Assembly: GCF_022539315.1 (NCBI RefSeq)
Contig: NC_066333.1
Coordinates: 4,030,001 to 4,094,000, forward strand
Length of the DNA: 64,000 bases
Origin: Serinus canaria
Lineage: Eukaryota; Chordata; Aves; Passeriformes; Fringillidae
Direction of reading: 5' to 3'
Part shown: positions 50,470 through 61,090 of the stretch, piece by piece
How positions within the stretch are numbered: the first letter of the stretch is position 1
How the letters are laid out: every line of letters starts with the position of its first letter
Notes under the pieces: generated by a model
Databases searched by the model: none
The model's input: the letters and a program-made list of their open reading frames with translations, nothing else
Told to the model about the DNA's origin: nothing
Translations under genes and position numbers: made by a program

Positions 50470-51707
50470 CATGTGGTTATCTAAGGGAGCCTGTGCAATC
50501 AGGTATCACAAAAAGGATAAATTGTTTAAAGTGAGACAGATTAAAAGTGAAGTCTGGATTATTTTGTTTTTAAGCTTCCATGTGATATGAGCCTGGAAGA
50601 TCAAGTTGGCAAGCAAAGCTACTGGAGCACAATTAGAATTCAGCTTCAGCACCAAGAACTCAAACAAAATCAAGGTGAGGTGGTATTTTAAATGTCCACA
50701 GATTAAAAAGCTTTAAATGGATTGCAGACTTTAACTCTCCCCTTTTTTCTACTTTTGGGCTTATAAATAATTTTTAAAAATAGTTGCAGCACTGAAACTA
50801 TCAAAATTAAGTCAAAATATGCAAGGGAGATTTGTTTTAATTTCTGTGTGTACCCATTCCTCTCTCTCTGCTGTGAGTGCCTTTCACCAAGCCAAAGCCT
50901 TGGGATGGGAGCTGTCCTGGGAATCTCAGCAGCACATCACCCATGCCCTGCTGCAGCCCCTGCCCCCCTCCACCTCCCAGTAGAGGCCACCCCAGCAAAG
51001 CCTTTTCCTTCTTGCAGATCTTAGGACTTTTCAAGCTGGAGGTGAGTCCTCTTGTGTGCCGAGCTCTCTCTATGTGCATCATTTCATATTCCAAGACTTT
51101 GGAGTAGACTTTCAAAGATAAGAGTCACGGATCTTAAAAATCTCTGGAGATTTATAACAAAAAAACCCCCAAACCTTTAGACACAGGATGCTCTCCTGAC
51201 AAGCAGCAGTCACCAAGGATCCTGCAGTAATTTTCTCAAGGCCAAAAGGATTTAATGTCTTTACGTGCAGGAATGGCAATGGAGAAAGAAAGGTATAAAG
51301 TGCAAATCTGCCTCCCAGCATTTCAGTATCCCCCAGCCACATCTCAAACGTGCCCAAGCAGGGTTTGTTCAGCAAATTTCAGCCCTGCTCTGCAGCCCCC
51401 ACTGCAGAAGCTGCTGAGCCCTGACCTCCTGGTGCTGCTGCAGGGCTCTCAGGGCTTCTCCTCTGCCCTGGCAAAGGAGAGATAAATAAAATCTGTAAAT
51501 TCCAATGGTGCTGCCACACAGGACCCAGCTGAGCCCCTGTGCCCTCTGATGCTGGGATTTGCCCTGGGTTTGCTCCTAAGTGCAGGACATCACCACCCCT
51601 CTATTCCTGAGCCCCATCCAAAGCACAGTGCACTGGGGGCTGGGCACTGTCTTGTGGGCAAATCTCACCAAAACCTGGGCTGAAGGAACACACCATCAGG
51701 ATGAGGG
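50469..51707. other. Unannotated unique DNA with a microexon-like segment
   Basis: Unique sequence. 51018-51041 (24 nt) is flanked by a strong acceptor-like 'ccttttccttcttgcag' and a strong donor-like 'gaggtgagtcc'. No gene assignment is possible from the sequence. Confidence 0.45.
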
Positions 51708-52163
51708 TGATGCCTTGTGAAGGCTGGTCTGGAACAGAGACCAGATGGAGCTGAAGAATAAAGTAGGGATTTATTAAAAGGCCTCCATGGATCCACCTTG
51801 GGCAGCACCAGAGCCCAGCCAGGGCTGCACCCAAGGTGACCCAAAATGGCCCCAAAATGCCCGGCCGGGCACGGGGTCTCTCCCTGGGATCAGCTCTGCT
51901 CCATTCCCACCTTGCAGTTCATTGTCCCAGCCCAGCTTTAGCCCAGGCACTCCCACCCTGCTTGTTTTTCTCTCTCCAGCCCACGGGGTTTGTGCTCCTG
52001 GGCTGAGATTTGGATCATTTGTCCTTGGTGCCCAGCTGGAGCAGGAATTGTTTTGTCTCCCTGCTCTGTGCACAGAGCTCACCATCCCATAATGGGAAGC
52101 TCAGACCCTCACACTAAAGCAGCACAGAATGTGAAAAATTTAAAAGCCAAACCTGAGGCATCT
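51708..52163 (-). mobile_element. Solo LTR-like endogenous retrovirus element
   Basis: About 456 bp with near-inverted ends (TGATGCCT on the left, AGGCATCT on the right). Read on the minus strand it has AATAAA just before a U5-like end, in 'ttttaataaatccctacttt' and 'ttcttcagctccatctgg'. This supports minus orientation and matches my memory of a common passerine LTR. A 9-bp direct repeat 'tgagggtga' occurs at 51702-51710 and 52171-52179, close to but not exactly at the ends. No internal retroviral genes are present. Some CpGs remain ('cccggccgggcacgg'), which suggests modest age. Confidence 0.65.
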
Positions 52164-53465
52164 ACATGGCTGAGGGTGACATCTCCCAGCCTGTCCTGTG
52201 TGCTGACAGGGGAAGCCTCGTGCCACCAAGTTCATCCATATAAATAGGAGGGGTCTGTCCATCAAAGGTGAGAGCAGAGAGCAGGGGAGGAAATGTTTCA
52301 CGGGGCAAATGAATGGAAAATTCTGTGCTATTCACCCAATTCCAAACAGGAGATCCTTGTGCCAAGGGAATTAGGATTCTTTTGTTATTCCTATTGGCTT
52401 CTGAGTACAGGCAAGTTGGAAATGACATAGAATTACATTCATTATTATTTTGCTTACAGAGCCAGCCAATCTGTCAGCTTAGACTGGGCCCTGCAGACAC
52501 CCACCAGGGCTGAGACCCAAACCTTTCCAACCCTGCCTAGCTTGAGCAGGGCACACATCTGGCAGCTTGATGCTGGTTTTAGCAGTGGCTCAGGGGACAG
52601 GAGCTGATGCACACAGTCCTCGCTGTGTCTCCACAGCTCCCTGTGTACCCAAAAGCTGCAGGTTTTGGCCCTGCCTGTGCCCCCAGGAGCAGCACAGCAG
52701 CCCTGGCAGGATGCAGACCCAGGGTGGCTGCCTGAGCTCTCAGCTGCAGCCACAGGGTCACAGCAGCTCTGCCTGTGCCGTGAGGACTTTTCAGAATAAA
52801 CATTCCCCATGGTGGAATCCAGGCTGGAGGGAACAGGAGGGGATGGGAGGTTTTACACTGCAGAAATGAGCCTTTTCTTCCCAGCTGCAGCTCTTTCACT
52901 CTTGGTGAAGGACTGGCCATAGAATCTTGACCTTTTCTTTGCCCTGAATAGAAAAGTAAAAATTTTTGTTAGTATTTTTTTGCCTTTGTTAAATTATTAG
53001 ATGCCTTTCCAAAGAGAAGACAAATAATCTCATCAACTGCTGTTTATCTCCAGTTTTGGCTTCTGATTTCTCCTCCCTCTGCCTTTTCTGTATTTTGAAT
53101 TAAAACATTTTTTCAAACTAAAAATATCAAAACCTGTCATTTGAATCCCATCAATTTTCAAAATGCTGCCTTTTTTTCCCCCTGAAAACTTAAACTGTCA
53201 AATCAATACCAGTTCTGTATGCTGCACCTGCAAAACCACAATATCTTCAAATAACCATTTTCCAACGTAAATCTTTTGGAAAGAAACACTCAGATGAGAT
53301 CCAGAGACAGAGGCCAGGCTGGGGCAGGGACAGGATGGGGTCCAGTGGGTTTCTACAAAGGAAAAAGTTGCAAGTGATGTAAAGAATTGTTTTGTGGTAC
53401 TTCTCTCTTTATCCAGTGTTGTAGGAATACACTGATAACTGATTGGTTATTTGATCATCATCCTT
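52164..53465. other. Unannotated unique DNA
   Basis: No gene or repeat is recognised. AT-rich DNA at 52920-53280 is ORF-poor. Confidence 0.5.
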
Positions 53466-53560
53466 GGTCATGGAATGGTTTGGGTGGGAAGAAACCCTAA
53501 AATTCATCCAGTTCCAGCTCCCTGCCAGGGGCAGGGACACCTCTGACTAGAGCAGGATGT
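53466..53560 (-). mobile_element. CR1 LINE 3' tip fragment
   Basis: 'gtcatggaatggtttgggtg', 'ggaagaaaccctaaaattc', 'atccagttccagctccctgc' and 'caggggcagggacacctctg' in plus orientation identify the 3' end of a minus-strand CR1. It is diverged beyond about 53560. Confidence 0.8.
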
Positions 53561-54711
53561 TCAGAGTACCAGGAGAGCTCCTACCTAAGGGCAAGGCCCT
53601 TCCTGCCAGAAGGAGGGATGATTAATGGGAAGAGATCTTTTCCAACATGATCCAGTGTTTAGCACCCATATTTGGATTGTTTATGCATCCCAAGGTAGGG
53701 ACAGGAACAAATTGTCCAGTTAGGTTTTGTTTCCAAATGTCCTTCAGTTCCAACAATTCCGTTTCATTGAAACTGAAGTTATTTGAAAAATATTCCTTTC
53801 TGCCAATCACCAGTAAGTAATTATGAAATTACATGTTCTTCTCTCAAACTTTCCATTAGGGATTTATTTTCAGAATTGAGAAATTTTAGTTTCAGTTCTG
53901 TTGTTCATCTTTGGAGGGGTTTTTTTGGGTTTGGTTTTTATTTTTTCCAGTTTATGACAATTCCATTGTAACTTATAGTACATTACTGTGACTGACAAGT
54001 TCTACCATGATGGAATGCATGAATCAAAACACTCCTTTATTTAAAAAATATCAGGGACAACAGACACCAAACACTTGTTCTGTAGAACAGAACATTTCCT
54101 GTTTGTTCCAATGAAGTGAGTTAAAGCAAGCTGACACACAGATCAAAGTGTTGCCTACTTGAAAACTGTCAAACCAGTTCATTGCAAACTAGATGGGAAG
54201 TACTTTGAAAAACAGGAGAAAACCCTGATGTTTCATTCAGCAAGCCAAATCCCAGCCATCCCTGAGGCAGGGAAGAAAAACATCAGTGTGATTTGTTCAG
54301 CAGGTTGTCACAGAACCATTATCAGTGAAATCTGTTCATCCCTATTAACACAGTGTCACAAAAGATGGTAAAACAAGACAAAGATAAAAATAAATGTAAA
54401 GTGTCATCGTTCCAAAGTGAAAATTCTCCTGGTCTATTTTAAAGGCAAGGAAAGTTAAGGTAATTGAGAACAACAATATTTGCTGCCCTGGCTCTGTCCC
54501 CCAGGGGTGGGATAACCCAGGATACCCATCCCAGGGGCTGGATCCTGTCAGGGCATAGCAGAGGCACATCAGGGAATTTCTACCCACTCCAGCATAAAAT
54601 CTTCTCACCTTCAGACCTACCTGAATTTGAATATTAAAAAAAATAATCTGTATATATTTCCATATACGAAATAAAAAAGTATATGTGATTTATATAAATA
54701 TCTTCTGGACT
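53561..54711. other. Unannotated unique DNA
   Basis: Unique and AT-rich, especially 54630-54711. No gene is recognised. Confidence 0.5.
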
Positions 54712-54742
54712 AAATTTCCATATCCTAAATTTCCATATACTA
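54712..54742. repeat. 15-bp tandem duplication in AT-rich DNA
   Basis: 'aaatttccatatcct' is followed directly by 'aaatttccatatact'. A related 'tttccatatacgaaataaa' lies at 54657-54675, so a short motif has been copied three times in about 90 bp. Confidence 0.8.
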
Positions 54743-55199
54743 AATAAACTATGGGAAATCTAGTGTTCTGGACTACAGACAGGTCAGTTGTAGAAACTGA
54801 TTCAAAAGGTTAAGAACTATGTAAACGAGTAGAAAATACACCTGGGAAATAAAATTAAAAATAGATTAGGTTGTATAGTGCTGTAGAGCTTGTAAGAGCC
54901 TAAATTGCAACACTGAAACCCCCAAAATTATGTCAAATTAATAATAATTTTATGATCAGGAGAAGAGCTCCTCCATCATTCAGCAGAGCTGTTCCCTGCT
55001 GTCACTGCAGAGGGTAATGCTTCCCAATAAAAATGATGGATTCATTTGTAGAGATATTTCAATGGTTACTTCCTACGAAAAGGTAAGAATTCAGACTACA
55101 AGGGGAAAGCAATAGTCCAGAAGATATTTATATAAATCACATATTTTCAAATCAGCTGGGGCTGCTGAGATTCACTGCCAGGTACTTGGAAGTGGTGGA
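54743..55199. other. Unannotated unique DNA
   Basis: AT-rich unique sequence upstream of the old LINE remnant, with no recognised element. Confidence 0.45.
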
Positions 55200-55560
55200 G
55201 ACAATCTGAGGGCTGTTAGCATTTATTTTTGAAAACTCAGGGACTGTGACGAGTCCCAGAAGAGCAGAGAACAGCAAACATAGAAGGGAATTACAGGCCA
55301 GGCAGCTTAACTTCAGTTCCCAGAAAAAATATTGCAACAAATCATCAAACAAACACTTTCTAAGCACCAAAAAGATAAAAAGGCAGTGAGGGACAGTCAA
55401 CAAGGATTTGTCAAGAACAAATATCAAGCCAATCTCATATTTTCCATGACAGGGCAGCAGGACTCAGGGAGAGGCAGTCATTGTTGTATACAAGGGCCAC
55501 AGCAAGGCCTTTGGCATCATTTTACATGACACTGCTTTCAGCAAGGCACAGAATTGTGAT
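55200..55560 (+). mobile_element. Old CR1/L3-like LINE: reverse-transcriptase remnant
   Basis: The plus strand keeps the recognisable order of a CR1/L3-clade ORF2 in its reverse-transcriptase N-terminal region. In pieces and with frameshifts it shows a 'NYRP.SL' block (about 55292-55315), 'QQIIKQTLSKH' (55335-55367), an 'SQ.GFVKNK' block (about 55398-55424), and finally a 'KAFGIILHD' block (about 55507-55533) that corresponds to the family's KAFDTV.HD motif. Several stops and shifts make it a dead copy. It is clearly more diverged than the 3' CR1 fragments elsewhere. The catalytic (Y/F)xDD motif region is not present. Confidence 0.78.
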
Positions 55561-56094
55561 TAGGTGACATTGTCAGGGTGCACGAGGTGGAAAAAACACT
55601 CAGAAAACAGAACAGAACAGATGTGTTCTGTTCTCTGGCTGCAGAACACATCTGTATGCACTGAGAATCCATCCTGGGCCACTGTGAGCACCCCCTGAGC
55701 TGGGAAAATGCTGGGGAAAATAAGGATGGACAGGGAGACTGGGAGGAAAGACAAAGGAGCTGGGATTCTGTTTAAGGAGGAGAAGTAGTAGAGGTAAATT
55801 AGGGTAAATCCTTGTGCTGAGTGCACTGCAGCCTCAGACAGATGGACAGATGGAGAGATCATCCTCCACTCCTGCTCAGGGTGCAGTGAGGATGAAGAGG
55901 TTTGAATTGCAGCAATGCACACTGGGGGCCAGAGCCTAAAGAAACTGCTGAATTTGAGGGCCAGAAGTGGCTGCCCAGAAAGCACAACAAAGATCCATCA
56001 CTGAGGTTCTGGGGAAAGGCCAGGCACGCAGACAAGGGGTGATACCAGGTAAAATACTTCCACACCAGAGGGGCAGGCACTGATCTCTGCACCC
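55561..56094. other. Sequence between two LINE pieces, partly hairpin-forming
   Basis: Not assigned. It carries the overlapping inverted repeats at 55608-55654 and otherwise unique sequence. Some of it may be decayed CR1 between the RT remnant and the 3' fragment, but I cannot align it by eye. Confidence 0.4.
55608..55654. repeat. Two overlapping inverted repeats
   Basis: 'cagatgtgttctg' (55618-55630) and 'cagaacacatctg' (55642-55654) are perfect 13-bp arms with an 11-nt loop. The left arm's bases can instead pair in a second hairpin centred on 'gatg', with an 11-bp stem built from 'agaacagaaca' and 'tgttctgttct'. The two folds exclude each other. Confidence 0.85.
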
Positions 56095-56350
56095 TGGTTA
56101 CCAGTGATAGGACCCCAAGAAGGGCATGGAGCTGTGCCAGGGCAGGTCAGGCTGGAGATCAGGAAAGGTTCTTCCCCAGAGGGTGCTGGCACTGCCCAGG
56201 CTGCCCAGGGAATGGGCACAACCAGAGCTGCCAGAGCTCCAGGAGCATTGGGACAGCACTGCCAGGGATGCCCAGGGTGGGGTTGGACAGGACAGGAGCT
56301 GTCCTGGATGATCCTGTGGGTCCCTTCCAGCTGAGGATGTTCCATGACCC
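56095..56350 (+). mobile_element. CR1 LINE 3' fragment
   Basis: Plus-strand copy of the same subfamily as 744-990: 'gttaccagtgataggacccc', 'ggagctgtgccagggcaggt', 'caggctggagatcaggaaag', 'cactgcccaggctgcccagg', 'gctgtcctggatgatcctgt' and 'gggtcccttccagctgagg', ending 'tgttccatgacccc'. The 5' part near 'agtgataggac' corresponds to the ORF2-end/3'UTR junction of full elements. Confidence 0.88.
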
Positions 56351-59300
56351 CATGAAAATGCCTCCCCTCCTGAGTTTGTCTCCCTTGCACCCAGCACTGC
56401 CTGACCAGAAAGGTGTTCCCCATGCACTGTATGCCAGGAGGATGCTCTTTGTCCTGTTTTTCTGTTATTCTTTATCAGTTTTTATTATTCTTCAAGGAGA
56501 AAGAACCATCCTGTGGAGGAGCCCCACACTCATCACTATTAGTGACCCTGTGAGCAGGAGGATTAATTCTTTGTTATGTGCTCTGCTGTGCAGAGAGAGC
56601 CATCCTAAACAGAAAGTAAAATACACTCCCAGAACAGCCACAACCATGAGTGCATTTACAAAGGAAAACAGCCCATTGGTGTTTTCCTACAACAACAGCC
56701 TCCCCCCAAAAAAAATCTTGGGGCCATTTGTCATTTCATGCAGAGTGAAAGTTGCCAGTTTTCCCTTTGCATTGATTTCTCTGAAATATCACCTGCAGCT
56801 CTTGCCTGCAGAGGAATAGAGGGGGTTTGATACAGCCCTGGAGCACTCACACAGCTGGGTTACACAGGGCATCAGAGCAGGAGTAGAAAATTAAAGGAAC
56901 AGAGAAAAGGAAGGGAATTGGGATCCCCCTACTGCTCTGGACAGCAGCTGCATCAATCCAGACCCAAACCCACAAAACTCTGCAGTTTCCTTAATGGCAC
57001 AGCACTGTAAATCTTAGGATCAAAGACATGAACCCATCATCCACTTGTGCCAGGCCAGGAATAAATTCACCCCCTGAGAAAACATTATTCAGCTGGCCAG
57101 GTACCCTGAGTGCTGTACTCAGACACAGCCTCCAAAACCAGCACATCCAGGAACAGCACACCAAACTGAGGTTCCAAAGGGAACTGATGCTCTTTTTCTT
57201 TTTTTTTCTTTTTTTTTTTTCTCACTGCTCAATCTGTTCATTTTATAAACAAAGTGCAATTCCCAGCATGGAACATTTTCCTGCATTCTGGGACTTCATG
57301 ATGCATCTCTTCCTCACCCCACATCAACTCAATTTCTTTAAAATAAGCTTTTCCCACAGCCAGGACTCCTGGAGAGATGCTGGTGAGGAAGACACAATGC
57401 TACCTATTCATTTCACTCCTTTTGTCCCAAAACAAAGACACAATCCCAGCAGTAAGGCAGAGTCTGGAGCAAACACAAAAAAAAATTTGATCTATTTATT
57501 TCAGCCCTGTGTATGGGTGTGAAAAATATTGGGGTTTTGTCAAGCCTTTACCTTCTGCTGCTGTCCCCCAGGGAGCTGCATTCCCTGAAAAACGTGAGCA
57601 TGCCTTTGTATTACACTGCCCAAGGACCCCAGATTTCTGCTCTGCATCAGCAGAACTCCCTTCATTCACCACTTTGGGACAGGTACTGCCCTGAAAACAA
57701 AATTTTAGCTGAGCAACTGCTAATACAGAGTGAGAATTTGGGGTGGGCCCAGATCTCCACCAGCAGAGTGCTCTGTCTGACCCAAGCTCTGGCAGCAGCT
57801 CCATGGTTTTGGCCCTTATCTCTGCTTTCTCCTCTTTATTTTATACTTCTCTTCCCAACCTGTCCATCCCTCAGAGCTGCCCCAGCTTTGCTCTCAGTGA
57901 ATCACTAATTTCAGGCACTTGCAGGTTGATTTTCTCCTCCCATGCTAAAACCACTCTGGTTTCTGCTCTCAGGCACCCTGTAGCAATCCCAAAGCTCTGC
58001 CCTGAGCTCCCTGCTGGGATGCCCAGGATCCCACTGCAGAGATGAGGCTGCAGTCTGGCTCTGGGCAGGCAATCCAGTGTGAAATGCAGCGTGGAGGGCA
58101 AGGCAGGAGCTGGGATAGGCACAGGTGAGACTGGCTCTGTGTGGAGCAGGCAGAGCAGACCTGAGCCCAGGGGAAGGGATTATGTCCCTGCTGGGGTTTA
58201 TCTCCACTCCCCCACAGCTCACTGAGCTCCTCTTAGAGTGATTGCCTAGAGCTTATGCTGGGAAGAATTGAGATTCCTGTTGGTTGCATTGCATATTAAT
58301 AATTTAAATAGATAGGACAGTATATCAGACATATTGAAAAATCTTGCCATACTTTTTATGGTATTTTAAAATTGATGGCCCCTGGTTTAAATGCAAGGAC
58401 TCTGAAATAGAGTTAATACCTACAATACTTTGCCATTACATCCATTTTTAATTATCAAGAACACCAGGCAAAGTTTATGATATATTTAACAGAGTTTTAT
58501 GTTTTGTCACAAGTACCTAAATTATTGATGTGCCACACATTTTATTAAGCATAGCATTTCATGAGAACAATAGTTTAGGGATAGAATTCTACTGGAGTTA
58601 AATTGTTAAGGCAGAGAGAGAAGCCTCCAGAAGCAATTCCTGAAGAGGGAGGGAGGGAGGAGGAAGGTGAGAGCAAGATCAGTTCCACACTTCTCTTGGT
58701 GTTTTGGGGAGTGATGACCAAAATACCCCAGCTCCTTTTCTGAGGGAAGGAAAGGAGATGGGAAGGCAGACATCATGCTGGTTTTCACCTGGCTGCTGAA
58801 GGGATGCCTCCAAAAGGGCAGTCAGTGCTTCTCTGATTGAGAAAGGGACTGAGGGAAGGAGCTCCCAGCTGGAAGAGCTCTGTGACTGCACCTGGAGCAG
58901 GTAGAGCTCCATTGCCAAGGCACCCTTTGGCCTCCCAGCCCTCCAGCAGGACTGCTACACCAAATTTACACATGGGAAGCCTCAGATGAGGCAAAGAGCC
59001 AGGAACAGCAGGAGAATCAGTGAGAGAACCCCCAGAGGAACCACACAGGGGGGGCTAGACCAGCTCTCAGCTCCTTCTCCCCCCAGTTCTGTACCTACAC
59101 AGAACCTTCTGGCCAAACATCACCTGATGCCACAGACAGGAAGGACACAGAGAAAGAGAAAAACCAGAGCCAGGCAGAGTCAGTGAGGCTCCAACCCAGC
59201 TGGGCAGTCCTGTCTCAGTGACCCATCCTTGCCAACAGCCACCAGAGGCACCAAGGCTGCTCTTCCACACTGGCTTTTCCCTGTGGCTCCTTTTTATCCC

Positions 59301-59502
59301 TGAATAGACTGGCTCTGCTGGCCACAGTTATTTTTCCTCCACAACTAAAGTTTGACGAAGCTGCCCTGGGGAGTGATTTTGGAAGCAGCTGCAATGTTTA
59401 TTATCAGTGTGGGCAGGTTTTATTCCTTTAACAGCCATCTATCACACCCCATTTGATTAGTTGCTATTTCTCACTGTTTTTCCTCAGAAAGGCTGGAAAT
59501 TA
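56351..59502. other. Unannotated unique DNA (3.2 kb)
   Basis: No gene is recognised. A T-rich run at about 57191-57221 is followed by sequence I cannot identify as a retrocopy. A short G-rich run 'gagggagggagggagg' at about 58645-58660 could form a G-quadruplex. AT-rich, ORF-poor DNA at 58250-58610 is a candidate conserved noncoding stretch. Confidence 0.5.
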
Positions 59503-59660
59503 CTCCTTTTCTTTTTTTCTTTTCTTTCTTCTTTCTTTCTTTTCTTTTCTTTCTTTCTTTTCTTTTCTTTTCTTTTCTTTTCTTTCTTTTCTTTTCTTTT
59601 CTTTTCTTTTCTTTTCTTTTCTTCTCTTTTCTTTTTTCTTTTTTCTTTTCTTTTTTCTTT
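59503..59660. repeat. (TTTTC)n/(TTTC)n microsatellite, pure pyrimidine
   Basis: 158 consecutive pyrimidines on the plus strand, mostly TTTTC and TTTC units with a few TTTTTTC variants. It has mirror-repeat character and could form triplex DNA. The Lys/Glu-rich and Phe/Ser-rich frames over it are composition artefacts. Confidence 0.97.
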
Positions 59661-60940
59661 GACAAATCCAGCTCTGCATCCCAGGAACCACAGCAGCTCC
59701 ATCCTGCACCAGGGCTGCTGTGGTCAGGGGTTTGTACCAATATTGGAGAAGCCTTTTCATTCTCTCCCTATCAGGGTTGGGTTGATTTACATGGAAGTGT
59801 TTCAAATCAGCAAAATCACTGGTGTCAATCCCATTTCTGTTTGTACTTTCAAGTGGCTGCTGAGCAGAAAGTTTTATTCTTATCAGTGGGAAACCATCAA
59901 AACATGAACTGCAATTAAATTTACCCTTAACTTTCAATTCACTACCTCATCTGTATGCATTTAGGCAAATACAGATACCTGCATTCATTCACAGTCTGGT
60001 TTTTCCAATTTTTTGCCATGTTAAACAATGTTAAGTGATCCCTTCACTATTTACTAAATGATAGTTTATTTTCCACTTGTGTCAGACTGTACTTGGACAA
60101 CTGGAACTGAATAAAAATGCCCAAATCAGTGTTTCAAACAGCTTTCTACCAGTTACAAGTTCTTTGTGTACGTGAGACAGCAAAAATATTTTTATTAAAA
60201 CATGCTTTGCATTTCAATCTGATTTACAACACAAAAGAAGAACTACACGTGATCAATAAAATTGAATTTTTTGTTTCCAATAACTGGGGCCAAAACCTTG
60301 GAGAAGTTACAGCTAATTGAATGAAGAAAACCACTTTCCTGAACTTTTGTGTTTTGTTCTCACCAAATTTGAATTAATTATTTTTTGAGCTTTATGACTG
60401 GATGAAACTGCTTTAAACAAAGTTTCATTTCTGTAATTCCTGGAAACAGCAGCTTTTCAAGTGGAGGCAGCCCTTCAGCAAGGTCACTGCCAGTGTTTAG
60501 GAAAGATTCATCCATCCTTTCAGCAGGTTGAAGAATCAGAAAACTTCAGCAGCAAATGTCTTGCTTTAGCATTTTCATTTATTGTAACTCTTTTAAATAC
60601 ATTAAATTAAGATCTTAATATAGATGGTGAGAATTTCACACTTAATTTTCTAGTTTAAAATATCTGATTACTTTCAAGTCATCCCTTTTTAACAGCCACA
60701 TGTCCAAGAAAGAATTCCTTGCAGGCAGAACATAAATCAGCTGCCAGGACAAGAAAATTAACCCCCACGGGTGGGCACAGGGGGTGTTCATCCACCACAT
60801 CAGCCAGGGCAGCCACACCTGAGCCAAAAGAGGGGACACAGGTGCAAATGCTCCTGAAAATTGAACAGATGAGAACTAAAGATTCAGCACTGCCCTGCTC
60901 TCTGCACACCTTGGTTCTTCTGCATCCCCCAGGATGAGAA
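59661..60940. other. Unannotated unique DNA
   Basis: AT-rich and ORF-poor from 59900 to 60660, with no repeat recognised; possibly conserved noncoding DNA. No gene was found. Confidence 0.5.
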
Positions 60941-61090
60941 GATTGTGGCTGCCCCTGGATCCCTGGCAGTGTCCAAGGCCAGGTTGGACAGGGCTTGGAG
61001 CACCCTGGGCTAGTGGAAGGTGTCCCTGCCCATGGCAGGGGTGGAATGAGATGAGCTTTAAGGTTCCTTTCCATCCAAACCATTCTGATT
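60941..61090 (+). mobile_element. CR1 LINE 3' fragment
   Basis: 150-bp plus-strand CR1 3' end: 'gattgtggctgcccctgg', 'agtgtccaaggccaggttgg', 'gtggaaggtgtccctgccca', 'aatgagatgagctttaaggt' and 'ccaaaccattctgattcc'. It is 5' truncated inside the 'agaagctgtggctgcccc' block. Confidence 0.9.

Noticed and set aside
57191..57221. T-rich run considered as the poly(A) tail of a minus-strand retrocopy
   Set aside because: The adjacent sequence shows no recognisable gene-derived or SINE body and no target duplication was seen.
59461..59937. Lys/Glu-rich and Phe/Ser-rich frames on opposite strands
   Set aside because: Both arise from the pyrimidine microsatellite at 59503-59660.
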